Source: Sequoia sempervirens (lineage: Eukaryota > Streptophyta > Pinopsida > Cupressales > Cupressaceae). From it: a DNA stretch of 64,000 nucleotides. The notes beneath the pieces were generated by a model. The model saw only the letters and a program-made list of their open reading frames with translations. It had not been told where the DNA came from and searched no databases. Shown in pieces: positions 22,095 to 31,418 of this stretch. Where the stretch lies: contig VDFB02270651.1 of assembly GCA_007258455.2 (NCBI GenBank), positions 700,410,217 to 700,474,216 on the forward strand, in the 5' to 3' direction. Position numbers and translations under genes: made by a program. Position 1 is the stretch's first letter, and each line of letters starts with the position of its first letter.

Positions 22095-22522
22095 TCAAAG
22101 AATTTTTTTTAAAAAAATATTGTTTAATAAATTTAATATAATCTTATGAGAAAATTCAAATACATGTGTACTCTCCTCACTGGAATTCCTCCATGCATCC
22201 TGGCTTCTTGCTCTCTTCGTGCGCCCTACTCTCTTCGCGCAATGTTTTTCCCTTTTATTTCGTCTGATTTCTTTCTTCACACGAGAAATTTTTAAATTTT
22301 CGATTTTGATTTCTTCCTTCGAGCAACATTTTTCCCTTTTTTGTCGTCTGATTTTTTCCTTAACGGCCAACTTGAGCGCCGAATTTTGGCCATTAATGTA
22401 ATTAGTTTGGGGGACCTAAGGCAGTGCCAAGTGCGCCTAATTGAGCTTCTATCATTGTACGTTTTTCCTAGTCTAGCCTTGTGACTCAAAGTTCTCATCC
22501 TCAATTCAATTACACTGACCAA
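22095..22522. repeat. Pyrimidine-rich imperfect duplication
   Basis: 'gcaatgtttttccctttt--ttcgtctgattt' at about 22240 recurs as 'gcaacatttttcccttttttgtcgtctgatttt' at about 22323. The minus frames here are Lys/Arg-rich by composition only. Confidence 0.55.
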
Positions 22523-22585
22523 ACAATGGAAATATTTCTCGACATCACTAGTATGAATGTTAATTCTTTGTTTTCTATCAAGTAG

Positions 22586-22713
22586 TTATTTTGATAATTC
22601 ATGTGAAATCAATTATATTATTTTGCAATGAATAAAAATCATCATGAATGTTATTTTGATAATTCATGTGAAATCAATTATATTATCTTGCAATGAACAA
22701 AAATCAGCATGAA
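22586..22713. repeat. Two tandem copies of a 64-bp unit
   Basis: 'gttattttgataattcatgt...atcatcatgaat' occurs at 22586-22649 and again at 22650-22713 with a few substitutions. Non-coding. The rest of 22523-23160 is AT-rich with no feature seen. Confidence 0.85.
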
Positions 22714-23160
22714 TTATAAAATGTGGATAAGGATACAATGTTATTTCACCATTTACTCACAAAAAAATTCCAAACATAGTTATATGAAATGGATGTGAAG
22801 TGTGTGTAGATGTATATGAATGCTTACAAATTCAAGTAAATGAATGTAAACTAATTGTTATCAAATTTTTACTATAGCTCAATTTGATGGAGCTGTTTTG
22901 TTCAAAGTTTTATTTTAAGGAAAAAATTCAAAATTAACCTTGCAGATGTTTAATCATTGCAAGTGTTTAAAATGTTTTGGAGTTCCAAGATGCAATGTGT
23001 TTAAGTTGTCTGATTCAATTATAACATTAAAGAGTTGCATAAAAGAAAAGAGATGCTTTTAGTTGTAGTGTTCAAACAAGTGATTTACATTGTTTTACGT
23101 GAAATGAAAAGATATAGAATTGAACAAGTGATTTACAAATGCTGAAAAGATATAGAAAAT

Positions 23161-23500
23161 CAAAATGTTGCCCTGCTTGAACTCCTGCCTTGTTTTTGTG
23201 ACCATTGTTGTCCTATGGCTCCTTCATCAACTCGGTGCAGTAGAGCAGTTTTTACCATGGTCCCGCAAGGTGCTTCATCCTTCTCGGCGGTAGTGCGGTG
23301 AAAGCTTTTGTGGCAGCATGTGAATTGTGGTGACTCCTTAATGTCTTCTACCATATATTGGCGTGCGGTAGTGCGGTGACCACCACTATCCCACGACTCC
23401 TTCATCAGCTCGGTGCAGTAGAGTGGTTTTTACCACAGTCCCGCAAGTTGCTTCTTCCTTCTTGATGGTAGTGCGGTGAAATCTTCTATGGCAAAATTTT
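23161..23500. repeat. GC-richer tandem block with 'gcggtagtgcggtg' motif
   Basis: A unit of about 178 bp is repeated: 'ctccttcatca-ctcggtgcagtagag' begins at about 23219 and 23397, and each is followed by 'tttttacca' and 'gtcccgcaag'. The motif ggtagtgcggtga occurs three times. Its complement (taccgcactacc) appears in the tandem block at 29664-30280, so related motifs lie inverted near opposite ends of the CACTA. No gene. Confidence 0.8.
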
Positions 23501-24514
23501 TATTCACAAAGGAGGCCATGGAGAGAGGACGTGGATGACATAAAAATACTAAATCGCTGAGAGGAAAGTGGGTGGAAATAGATGAGACAACATTGATTAA
23601 GAACTAAATTTATTTTGATATTTTTTTGTGAGAAAAAAATTCTAATGACCTTTTTATAAATGTTATGTGAGTAAGATTTTTAAATAAACTGTGTGCAAAT
23701 TTTTACATAACTATCATGGATTGTAAAAATTGAATGTTATTAATTTTCATAAATGTGTTTGATAGAATATCATTCCATTGGCAATTAGGGGGGATTCCTG
23801 TCTCACACTTGAATTAAGGAATGCCATAAGTTGATTGTCAGCATTTACAAGGTATGTGGTTATATGAAACATTCATGTGTGAGAGACAGAGATATTATAT
23901 TGCATTTTAATTTATGACTAAAGGTTCATACTAATTTACTATTATTATATTAGGTGGGTGACCTCCAAGGAGATTCATGAATCTCAAATGCCTAAACTTT
24001 GAAATGCTTTAGTAATATTATGTTGTACTTGGACAATCGAAAACCTATTTTATTCTCCTAGAAAGTTTTTTTATTTTCCATTATAATTCTAGACCAAACA
24101 ACATTTGTGGGGATGTCCTTTTACACCAATCTTAATTTGTATGAAGTTCACGAACCTATTGTCAAGCTATAAATTCCTTTCATAGACAAGAAATGTAAAG
24201 GCTTCATTTAAGAAAAGATAAGTAGTCTCCTTTTGAGGGTAATCCACATGCAAAAAGTAAAAAGAACATAAAAAAAAATTGTACAGTAGAAAATTAGATT
24301 GAAATAGTTTTTGATAAAGAAAAATAGGTTTTGAAGGGGCCCCAAAACCCTTTACAATGATGCCAAGCTGCAAGAGAAATTAAACCACTAAGCCTAGCAG
24401 CCCAAAAAACCAAGTCGCTGACATAAGATGGAACATTAGCAACCTGTTAGAAAACCCAAAACGCAAAAGAAAAAAACATCAACAAACCTGTTGAACCAAA
24501 AGAGGAAGCACCAA
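23501..24514. other. AT-rich stretch including the 3' flank of the family A copy
   Basis: About 23500-24160 shows nothing. From 24514 down to about 24280 (minus sense) the sequence holds the 3' untranslated region of the family A copy, with 'ggttgctaatgtt' and '...gggttttggggcccc...tatc-aaaa'. Related landmarks ('gagttgctaatgtt', 'gattagggccc...') occur in the 3' flank of the host copy at 37701-38087. Confidence 0.5.
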
Positions 24515-25189
24515 CTACAAAAAATTATCTAAAACATTAGTCAAAGCCATGTTCTCCTTGATGACCTCCTCATGGATACTAATAACATCCTTCAACTCCT
24601 CAACAACAACAACAACCCTCTTTTTCATCTTTCTCCTCGTCCTAAGGCACAAACCCACCTGCATGTCCTTCTCCAGCACAAGAGTAGAAGCTTTTGCTTT
24701 CTCCACCAGGCAAGAGCCACTAATCTCTTCAATCCTTTCCTCCATATTACCCAAGTCAAGTAGTTTTCCAGTCCAATTCAATGCTTTCTCATTCAGAACA
24801 GAAAGACCCATAGTAGTGGTCTTCAAAGAGTTATTGTTGATATTGACCACCGTTTTCAAGTCCTTTGAAATCTTTCCCACTTTATCCTCCATACTTTCCA
24901 CTCTATCCTCTAACATTTTATTAACAATAAATTCCAAAGAGGAATTTCTTTCCTCATGAGAAACCCCCAAATGATCAACATCAACCAGTAGCTTATCAAG
25001 CTTAATATGCTTTGATTTCACTTTGCCTTTTATTTCCCACTCCTTTTGGTTACCTCTTAGGATAACAACACAAACATCCTTCCAATTTTTAATTTGAATA
25101 TTGAGCTCCGTAACCTCATAAAATAACCACTCAACCAAGGAAAGCAGGTTTCTCGTCCCATCTTCAGCTATTCTACAAGACATATTCAT
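24515..25189 (-). CDS. Family A CACTA copy, C-terminal coiled-coil part
   Basis: A 224-codon minus frame, starting MNMSCRIAEDG. It is rich in Leu/Glu/Lys heptads: a long helix covers about residues 75-150 (LEFIVNKMLEDRVESMEDKV and onward) and a second the last 40 residues. It lies 76 bases downstream of the 458-codon frame at 25266-26642 and in a different frame. The spacer shows further in-frame similarity interrupted by two stops, so the two frames were probably one protein of roughly 700 residues. The host copy at 31061 also ends in a coiled coil. Function unknown; oligomerisation through the helix is an inference. Confidence 0.55.
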   Translation of the reverse strand: MNMSCRIAEDGTRNLLSLVEWLFYEVTELNIQIKNWKDVCVVILRGNQKEWEIKGKVKSKHIKLDKLLVDVDHLGVSHEERNSSLEFIVNKMLEDRVESMEDKVGKISKDLKTVVNINNNSLKTTTMGLSVLNEKALNWTGKLLDLGNMEERIEEISGSCLVEKAKASTLVLEKDMQVGLCLRTRRKMKKRVVVVVEELKDVISIHEEVIKENMALTNVLDNFL

Positions 25190-25265
25190 GTCAATTTCAT
25201 CCCAGTTAACCAGAGGCTAACAATTCTACTCTAAGTCAACAAGGGGCATCAAAACAATCCCTATT

Positions 25266-26642
25266 CTATTCATCCTCTTCTTTGGTTGGGGAATCCTCAA
25301 CATCCACAAAATCCACCTTTATCCACTCCTTATCTGGAAGATTCTCCAAATCAGCTAACGCCTCTAGATGTTCCTTCTTCACTTCCTTCTCCACAACAAA
25401 AAAATCTAGAGAACAATTAACCACTTCAATCCCCTGCATATCCATGGAGCCATTCTCATTAGGCTTCACCTCCATCTTAGAGTTTCCCATATCAGCAGGG
25501 CCATTCAACTGACCACCCAAATTAATTGACACCTTGAGCCCTTGCACTGGGGAGCTCTCTAGAAGACCATCCTTACCAAGAACAGGGTTCCCCAACGAAG
25601 CATTCTGAACACAATCAAAATTTGAAGGATCCACATCACCCATAGGATGACAACCCTTCAAACCCTCATCACCCACAAGATGAAAACCCTTCGAACCCTC
25701 TTTTCTAGAAGACAATGTAGGATTCACATTCAAACTAGGGGCAACCACCTCAATTTTCCTTTTGGCGGAAGCTTTACCTTTCTTCATGCCTTTGGTTTTC
25801 CCCTTTGAATATTTTCTAATAGAATTAGCCATAGTCTCCCACAACTCCACATCAGTCTCATACCTTTCCTCAGAGCCTCCTTCATCAACATACATATCCT
25901 CATATTCTGAATCTTCCTCATCTGAACTACCGACCCATTCATCTATAGAGTCCCCTGTTTCATACCCATCATTTTTAACTTCCTTCTTACCAGGAGTTTT
26001 AGGGGAGACTGAGATCAACTTTAGCTTGATATGAGAAAAAATCAAACACATAAGCCATTTATGAAGAACCACCTTGTTAGGGTTCTTTCTATGGTCTTCA
26101 ATACTCTTCTCCATAGAATGTAACAGGTAAAAATGAAACGAGACTGAAACATTATGCCTAAAATGATTTAAGAGCATAAAATGGTGAGTGTAAACCATAG
26201 GTAATCTACCTTCAAGGGTGAAGTAGTGCATAATGGCCAACATGAGGTCCCTCCAAAGCGGCTTCAAGGACTTCCTAGCATAACCTCCACTTCCAATTTC
26301 CTTAACCTTCTTCCTCTTGTCATGTTTAAAGAAATTCACAAAATCCTTCTTAGCCACTCCCTTGTCTCTGAAAAACTTTCTCCCAACAACTAAAATACTA
26401 GTTACCTCCGCAATAAAATCCTCTTCAATTTGAAACTCAATGCCCTGGTAATGCAGAGACCTCCCATTCCATCCATTCACGAAGAAATCCATTACATCAG
26501 GGTCTAGGCCTTGAATTCTCAGCATAAATTGAGTAACCCCCCTCCCCCTCCAATTCCAAGTGCTCCCACACAGTAGCATTTTTCTGAAACTCTTCACAGG
26601 AACTCGACTCAATTCTGCAATAGTCACCACCCATAGTGACAT
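25266..26642 (-). CDS. Family A CACTA copy, 458-codon main frame, unknown function
   Basis: A genuine ATG at 26642 opens MSLWVVTIAELSRV. Residues 1-210 look globular: RIQGLDPDVMDFFVNGWNG (about 42-60), FQIEEDFIAEVT (70-81), GYARKSL (120-126), IMHYFTLEG (137-145) and HFMLLNHFRHN (154-164). Residues 225-270 are acidic (SSDEEDSEYEDMYVDEGG), 278-297 form a Lys-rich, NLS-like patch (KGKTKGMKKGKASAKRK), and the rest is low complexity with a Glu-rich end. The same motifs in the same order occur in the decayed copy at 1287-6088. There is no signal peptide or membrane segment. I do not recognise a named domain. It is the longest intact frame in the window. Expression is unproven, and it may be cargo of the CACTA. 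Confidence 0.65.
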   Translation of the reverse strand: MSLWVVTIAELSRVPVKSFRKMLLCGSTWNWRGRGVTQFMLRIQGLDPDVMDFFVNGWNGRSLHYQGIEFQIEEDFIAEVTSILVVGRKFFRDKGVAKKDFVNFFKHDKRKKVKEIGSGGYARKSLKPLWRDLMLAIMHYFTLEGRLPMVYTHHFMLLNHFRHNVSVSFHFYLLHSMEKSIEDHRKNPNKVVLHKWLMCLIFSHIKLKLISVSPKTPGKKEVKNDGYETGDSIDEWVGSSDEEDSEYEDMYVDEGGSEERYETDVELWETMANSIRKYSKGKTKGMKKGKASAKRKIEVVAPSLNVNPTLSSRKEGSKGFHLVGDEGLKGCHPMGDVDPSNFDCVQNASLGNPVLGKDGLLESSPVQGLKVSINLGGQLNGPADMGNSKMEVKPNENGSMDMQGIEVVNCSLDFFVVEKEVKKEHLEALADLENLPDKEWIKVDFVDVEDSPTKEEDE

Positions 26643-26924
26643 GCAACAAACAAAAACCCAAGAACACCTAGAAGAAATGAAAAATTAAAATGAACTAGGT
26701 GCTACTCAAAACAATACAACAAACACCCACAAATACATGTGGGATTATCATTCCAAGTAACCCTGCTAAAAATGCTAGTCCGTCCTTCTATGGAAACCAA
26801 GGAAAGAGCAAAGGGTTGACACGCAAAACCCAACTTAAAATAATAATGAAAAACCTTTCCCTGAGAACATCTCGCCTAGAAACAAGCCAACTGGTCATCA
26901 TTAGAAATACACTTCAGATTGAGA
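26643..26924. other. Spacer between RNase H scrap and family A copy
   Basis: On minus this lies between the RNase H-like fragment and the ATG at 26642. It includes 'tttcatttcttctag' on minus, a possible 3' splice site about 50 bases upstream of the start. The plus frame at 26699-26929 is not supported. Confidence 0.35.
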
Positions 26925-27240
26925 GGTAGCGATTCAAAATAATCCCATTCAGATCTCTTAGCCACTCCCACATTGGTAACCCCATTAGCCATCATGTTTG
27001 CTTCATGAAAAACATGTGATTTTAATCTCCTCAAAAGAGAATAATAGATATCGAGTCATTAATAAAATTGGCAATTGACCATGAAGGAGGAAATTTCATC
27101 ATGAGAAAATTAATCACATTAAGAGAGTCCCCCTCTAGCAATAGTTTAGAAACACCTTGTTTCTTAGCCAAAACTAATCTATGATAAGTTGCTGCAACCT
27201 TCGCATAAAAAATAGTTGTATAGTAGAAAATCAAATTCAA
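26925..27240 (-). pseudogene. LINE-type RNase H (RVT_3) fragment
   Basis: A minus frame with AKVAATYHRLVLAKKQGVSK, then LLLEGDSLNVINFL and PSWSIANFINDS, followed after a frameshift by SHVFHEANMMANGVTNVGV. These are the hallmarks of the plant RNase H-like domain found at the C-terminus of LINE polyproteins (A-A-A, EGDS--VI, the H-REAN-AD-LAN end). Catalytic Asp positions are partly lost. It may be the 3' end of a truncated LINE inserted in the CACTA. Confidence 0.8.
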
Positions 27241-27845
27241 TCAGTTATGTCTTATTTCGCTTGCATGCTTATCTGAAAGACATAGGGTATTCACCATACA
27301 TTTCCCTTGACAAAGCAAACACGTGCTTTCATTTATTTTTATTGTATATCTCAGAAGTGAAATTGTTGTTACATAATGATGCATTGAGAAAATAATATAT
27401 ACATAAAAATGCAAAGAAAATGTTTGAAATTTAACATGAAACCTACCGTGTTGTGCTGAAATGAATCAATATTAACTGGGACAAGAAATAAAAATAAAAT
27501 TTTGATGATTGTACTTAAAAGTGAACATGATATGAAAAGTGTGGACAATGATGGTGCTGAAATTGAAAACCCTGATTCTGATGACATTACTATTTTATGT
27601 CATTAGAGATATAGAGAACATACAATTTTATATACATAGCAAATGAAGATTTGAAACTAGTAAATTGAAAATGTAAACAATGTAAGATTTTTCCTTAAAC
27701 AATAATTCACACACTTACAAAAAAGGGCAAAGCATTTTTCATTCAAACTCTGTTTTCTTTAATAGACATAACAATTAAAGAATATATACAATTACAAGAA
27801 TATATACATTGTTTCATAGAAAATAAGGAATGTTTCATAGAATAT
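27241..27845. other. No gene seen
   Basis: AT-rich CACTA interior. The short minus frame at 27369-27587 has no motif. Confidence 0.4.
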
Positions 27846-28320
27846 ATCTTTAGAATATAGGAACTTCCTCTATCGGATATTTGGAAATTCCTACACACAA
27901 GTTCTACTTTGGAGCGAAAACAACTGAAAGTGTTTCACACCGGCTCAAGGTACAATCATAAATTAATGCATGTTGTTGATTATTTTAGATGGAGATTGGA
28001 GAAAATGCAGAGCCTGAGCGTTCAACTAGAAAAAGAAGAAGATATGTACATGGACATGGCCCTAAAACTGTTAAAGAAATAATTCAAATGAGTGATTGTA
28101 CAAAGACAAGAAAATTTATGATTTTATCTTAGAATGTACAAAATTTCTCTATCAGATATTAAAGATGTTGGGTTGGATCAGAAACTAGATAAGCAGATTT
28201 ATGATTTTATCTTTAGAATGTAGGAACTTCCTCTGTTGGATATTTGGAAATTCCTACATTCAGGTTTTGTTTCCGAGCGAAAACACCCAAAAGTGTTTCA
28301 CATCGGCTCAACGTACAATC
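27846..28320. repeat. Duplicated 112-bp block with internal hairpin
   Basis: 27846-27957 and 28208-28320 are direct copies ('aggaacttcctct', 'gagcgaaaaca', 'aagtgtttcaca-cggctca'). In the right copy GAATGTAGGAACTTCC (28216-28231) and GGAAATTCCTACATTC (28246-28261) form a stem with one mismatch. Between the copies, an ATG at about 27989 opens MEIGENAEPERSTRKRRRY, a basic 47-codon frame after a possible 'ttattttag' acceptor; it could be a transposon ORF1 scrap. Confidence 0.7.
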
Positions 28321-29082
28321 CAATTTTGCCTTAACCGTCCATACCCGAACGTTGCATCACAATATATTCTTCCTGCACATAAAAATGCCACATATTATAA
28401 CTGCTTCTAAATAAAACTCAAAATACCATGAAACAATGATCCCCCTATATTAGTAAGTAGGTAGTCTATAGGGCATAGTTTGATTTTATACAAGGATGCT
28501 CATGAAAGGAATCTTCAAGTGACAGTGAGTGAGTTGTTTGAGATTGCAGTTGATGGTGTAATATCCAGTCTTAAAGGTAGTTAGCAAAGCAGTAAATGTG
28601 CAAGAAAATCAAATTGTACACAACAAACAATTCACAATGTTATCTTGCATAATGCCTTAATTTTGAAGACAAAAATATCATTGTATCTTGATGAAAGTAG
28701 TGACCTTAATGGTCAATCACTGACAACCATGATTTTAAAACATGCTATTGTGCTTATGGAGGAAAAATTTTACGCAAGGCGGTGAGTGGTGGTTTGGAAC
28801 AATGGCAGTATGAAGGAGTTGCTTTATATGCATACTATGCAGTCTAGCTTAAGACAACGTTCTTAGAAGAGATTGAAGGTGGATTATGGAACTCAAGGGT
28901 TACATGGTAAAGATTAAAGCAAAGATTGAGATCTATTTAAAAGCCACTATCATGAAGATATTAAAGATGAAAAATGGAAAACCCTAGCAGCTAGAGTAAT
29001 GAACATAGTGTGAAAGAGGAAAATGTGCTAGGGAAGATTTAGGAGATCCCCACATTATCTATACACAGAAAATACATCATTT
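28321..29082. other. Weak coding-like stretch, not identified
   Basis: Around 28491-28790 a plus frame reads KDAHERNLQVTVSELFEIAV with later pieces (ISLYLDESSDLNGQ) separated by stops. It looks protein-like but I cannot name it. Nothing else is supported. Confidence 0.3.
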
Positions 29083-29226
29083 ATTTATTTTTTAAAATTA
29101 AAAGAAATTATTCTAAACCGTATATAGGACACATTGATACTTCAAAAGCATCTAATTTATTTTTTTAAATTAAAAGAAGTCATCCTAAACCCTATATAGG
29201 ATACATTGATACTTCAAAAGCATTTA
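29083..29226. repeat. Two tandem copies of a 72-bp unit
   Basis: 'tttatttttttaaa-ttaaaagaa...acattgatacttcaaaagcat' occurs twice in tandem, with few differences. Confidence 0.85.
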
Positions 29227-29394
29227 AAAGAATTTGAGATTATGCAAACATATGTCAATTAAATACATGGATTACAAATAGTAGCACGAACATTGTAACC
29301 CTTGTTGATCAGTGCAAGAATGAGATAAACAAAAATGAATCCTATGCCTCCTATCACCCACATCTCCTTACCATTCTCTATCATTCTTTATTGA

Positions 29395-29580
29395 AACACT
29401 TCTCCATTTTTGCGGGCTACGCCTAAAAATAAGGTTTCAACAAAGGTTTTATTGTATGTTTATTAAAATGAAAACTCCATTCTGGCGGGCTATGCCTGAA
29501 AATAAGATTTCAAATTTTTTTTTAGAGTATGTTTATTAGAGTTTTAGAGTATTTTGGCAGGCTATATTCAAATGGATTGT
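29395..29580. repeat. 'gcgggctacgcctaaaaataag' repeats
   Basis: Three spaced, progressively degraded copies (about 29414, 29487 and 29555) of 'ggcgggctatgcctgaaaataa' with 'gtatgtttatta' between them. Subterminal CACTA region. Confidence 0.7.
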
Positions 29581-29663
29581 GACTAACGTGATTTGTTGCA
29601 TTTAATGCTATAAATTGTAATGATTCCATGATTACTGTACTACCGTCGTCTCTTATTATACTC

Positions 29664-30400
29664 GCTGTGGTATGGCCGTGTTATGCCCTTCTCTTCTACT
29701 ATTTACCGCACTACTGCCTTCCTCAAGGCTTCTTGTTATAGGTTTGCGGTGTATACCGCTCTACTACATATGTTGCTCACCTTCCTAGCGGTATAATGGT
29801 GTATGCTTTTGATCATTACTTGAAGAGTGTCGATGAGAAAATATTATTTGTCTTACCGATATCTCAATGTATCATCGACATTAGATCTTATGTTCCTCTG
29901 ATATTGGTTGCCAATGTCGATGAGACAAGTTAATATCTCTTGCCGATATGCCACTGTTTCATCGATATTTTCCTTTGGCGATATTTCTTTATATATTGGT
30001 GTAACTCTGCCATGTCGGGGAGACTTGTGATTATCACTGTGGTATGGTGGTGCTTTTCCCTTCCCTTCTACTGTTTACCGCACTACCACCTTGCTCAAGG
30101 CTTCTTGCTACGGGGTTGTGGTGTATACCGCTCTACTGCATATGTTGCTCACCTTGTTGGCGGTATAGTGGTGTATGCTTTTGATCATTACTTGATGAGT
30201 GTCGATGAGACAATATTATGTGTTACCAATATTTCAATGTCTCATCAACATTACTTCGTTATATCCAAGAGTTGTGTTTCGCCGAGCACTTGTAGATATA
30301 CCTTGTCAATGTGACGTAAGTGATTCTCTCCTTGATATGCCCATATATTGTTGAAATTTCATTGTTTTACATCGTCGATGAGACATATAAATAAGTGTCT
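29664..30400. repeat. Large tandem duplication (period about 370 bp) with TCGATGAGACA motifs
   Basis: 29664-29890 and 30031-30260 match along 'tgtttaccgcacta', 'gtgtataccgctctact', 'catatgttgctcacctt' and 'ggtgtatgcttttgatcatt'. The motif 'gtcgatgaga(ca)' recurs at about 29828, 29916, 30201 and 30374, and its complement (tgtctcatc, tttcatcgat) lies between. The inverted pairing is of the kind expected for a subterminal protein-binding array. Confidence 0.8.
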
Positions 30401-30409
30401 TCGACATAG

Positions 30410-30740
30410 GGGTGTCCAAACTAGCGCTAAACCTGAAGCTAGACTCAAAGCTAAAGTCAGAGCTAAAAATTGGTGCTAAACTTGAAGCTAAACTTAGAGC
30501 CGAATGTGGTGCTAATGGTGGCATCACACTCGAATCCAATATTGGTGCTAAAGGTGGTACTAGTGTCGGTGCGAAGGAATGCCAAAATTAGTGCTGACTT
30601 GTCTTGATCGGTGCAAATAAACACCAAAAATAGTGCCATCCTGATAAATAGCATCAACATTTTCAAAAGGTTGGAAAAAGACACATTAAAATAGTGGGTG
30701 GAAGCAAAAAACAGAGCAAAAAATGGAGCAAATCACAGGG
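30410..30740 (-). repeat. CACTA right subterminal repeats
   Basis: Dense 'gctaaacttgaagctaaac', 'ggtgctaa', 'attggtgctaaaggtgg' and 'aaaaatagtgcc' motifs. These are the inverse-complement counterpart of the left array (ttagcacc, gcgcc). Any open frame here is a product of the repeats. Confidence 0.8.
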
Positions 30741-30753
30741 ATTTGTTGTAGTG
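30741..30753 (-). repeat. CACTA right terminal inverted repeat
   Basis: Plus atttgttgtagtg, whose complement is CACTACAACAAAT. It is followed by the ATT target duplication at 30754-30756. Confidence 0.92.
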
Positions 30754-30756
30754 ATT

Positions 30757-31055
30757 AGAGAAATTTCTCGAGACAAAAACTTTAATATCTCCCAAACTGT
30801 GCAGGGTATTGAGGTGATTCTTTCATGACCGGAAATGTTTTTCAATTTTTCTCCTTGGGGTAAATTTTTAGGTCCATACAAGCCGATTTAGGCTGACTTA
30901 TTAAAAATAGTAAGTGATATTTTTTCACTATTTTTGAATTCTGACTATCTTACACTCCTTAAGTGCCATCATGAGACTCAAAACAACTAAAGAAAATAAG
31001 ATTTTTTTTTTGGGTGATGAAAGATTTCCCTACACCACTAGATGCTCCTGCATCA
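30757..31055 (-). repeat. Chromovirus 5' LTR, right fragment
   Basis: It aligns with about 6656-6962 of the 3' LTR ('actttaatat-tcccaaac', 'tttctccttgggg', 'tgaaag/gcaag...cactagatgctcctgcatca') and ends at the retrotransposon target duplication TGGGG (31056-31060). Confidence 0.92.
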
Positions 31056-31413
31056 TGGGGATTTTAATACCCTAAGTTCCAAGATAGATGGCCTTAATGT
31101 TGAAATGGGTCAAGCGAAAAGGAAACTTGGCGAGGCTAACAGTTCTAAGATATTTTAGGAAATGGAAGAGGCTATTAAAAATATTAGTGTTGTGGTGGAT
31201 GACATTATGATAAAGTGATGATGGGCATTGTTTCTGGGAAGGCTAAAATTAAGAAGCAACAAAATAAAAAAGGGGAAATCTCTTTGAAACACTGAAGCTG
31301 AAAAGTCTAAGAACAAGGGGATCAATAAGTGCTAGTCAGATTATATGGTGGATCTACAAGACAATTGAAGTATTATTAAAGAATCGTAATCTGTTGGGGT
31401 TTCTCTATGTTAT
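31056..31413 (+). pseudogene. Family A host copy, part 3 of 4 (coiled-coil tail)
   Basis: Joined to 6088 across the TGGGG duplication, the frame continues without a shift: NDG, then DFNTLSSKIDGLNVEMGQ, AKRKLGEANSSKIF, a TAG, and EMEEAIKNISVVVDDIM. The heptad pattern is that of a coiled coil, as in the C-terminal frame of the CACTA copy (24515-25189). A Lys-rich stretch (SGKAKIKKQQNKKG) follows in another frame. It ends at the GTTTA duplication (31414-31418) of the next LTR element. Confidence 0.7.
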
Positions 31414-31418
31414 GTTTA

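Larger units (their letters stand above)
16368..30753. mobile_element. 14.4-kb CACTA (En/Spm) transposon carrying host gene fragments
   Basis: The left end is CACTATAGCAGAA and the right end, reverse-complemented, is CACTACAACAAAT. Both are CACTA terminal inverted repeats, flanked by a perfect 3-bp duplication ATT (16365-16367 and 30754-30756). The uninterrupted LTR at 6089-6962 supplies the empty site. Both ends carry dense subterminal repeats built on 'gcgcc-aaa' (left) and its complement 'ggtgctaa' (right). No TNP2 core is visible inside. An acidic tail ORF at 17589-17840 resembles the end of the transposase at 59095. Cargo includes three SPT16 fragments, a copy of family A, an unknown ORF and a hairpin. 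It is inferred to be mobilised in trans. Confidence 0.93.
6089..31055 (-). mobile_element. Ty3-gypsy chromovirus, minus strand, with two nested insertions
   Basis: The LTRs are 6089-6962 (3') and 15839-16367 plus 30757-31055 (5', split). The target duplication TGGGG is perfect (6084-6088 and 31056-31060). A tRNA-Met primer site adjoins the 5' LTR. The order on minus is gag (N-terminus at 15764-15596, remainder from 11238), protease, reverse transcriptase, RNase H, integrase and chromodomain, which is the canonical chromovirus layout. Removing the 4347-bp element at 11244-15590 and the CACTA at 16368-30753, each with one copy of its target duplication, leaves about 6.2 kb, normal for this group. 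In-frame stops in gag and pol show it is inactive. It interrupts the family A copy. Confidence 0.93.

Noticed and set aside
23161..23500. CRISPR-like or gene-like GC-rich repeats
   Set aside because: Only two long units and a short motif, no regular spacers. The 81-codon minus frame follows the repeat and has no domain.
24549..24959. 136-codon plus frame
   Set aside because: Antisense shadow of the coiled-coil frame 24515-25189.
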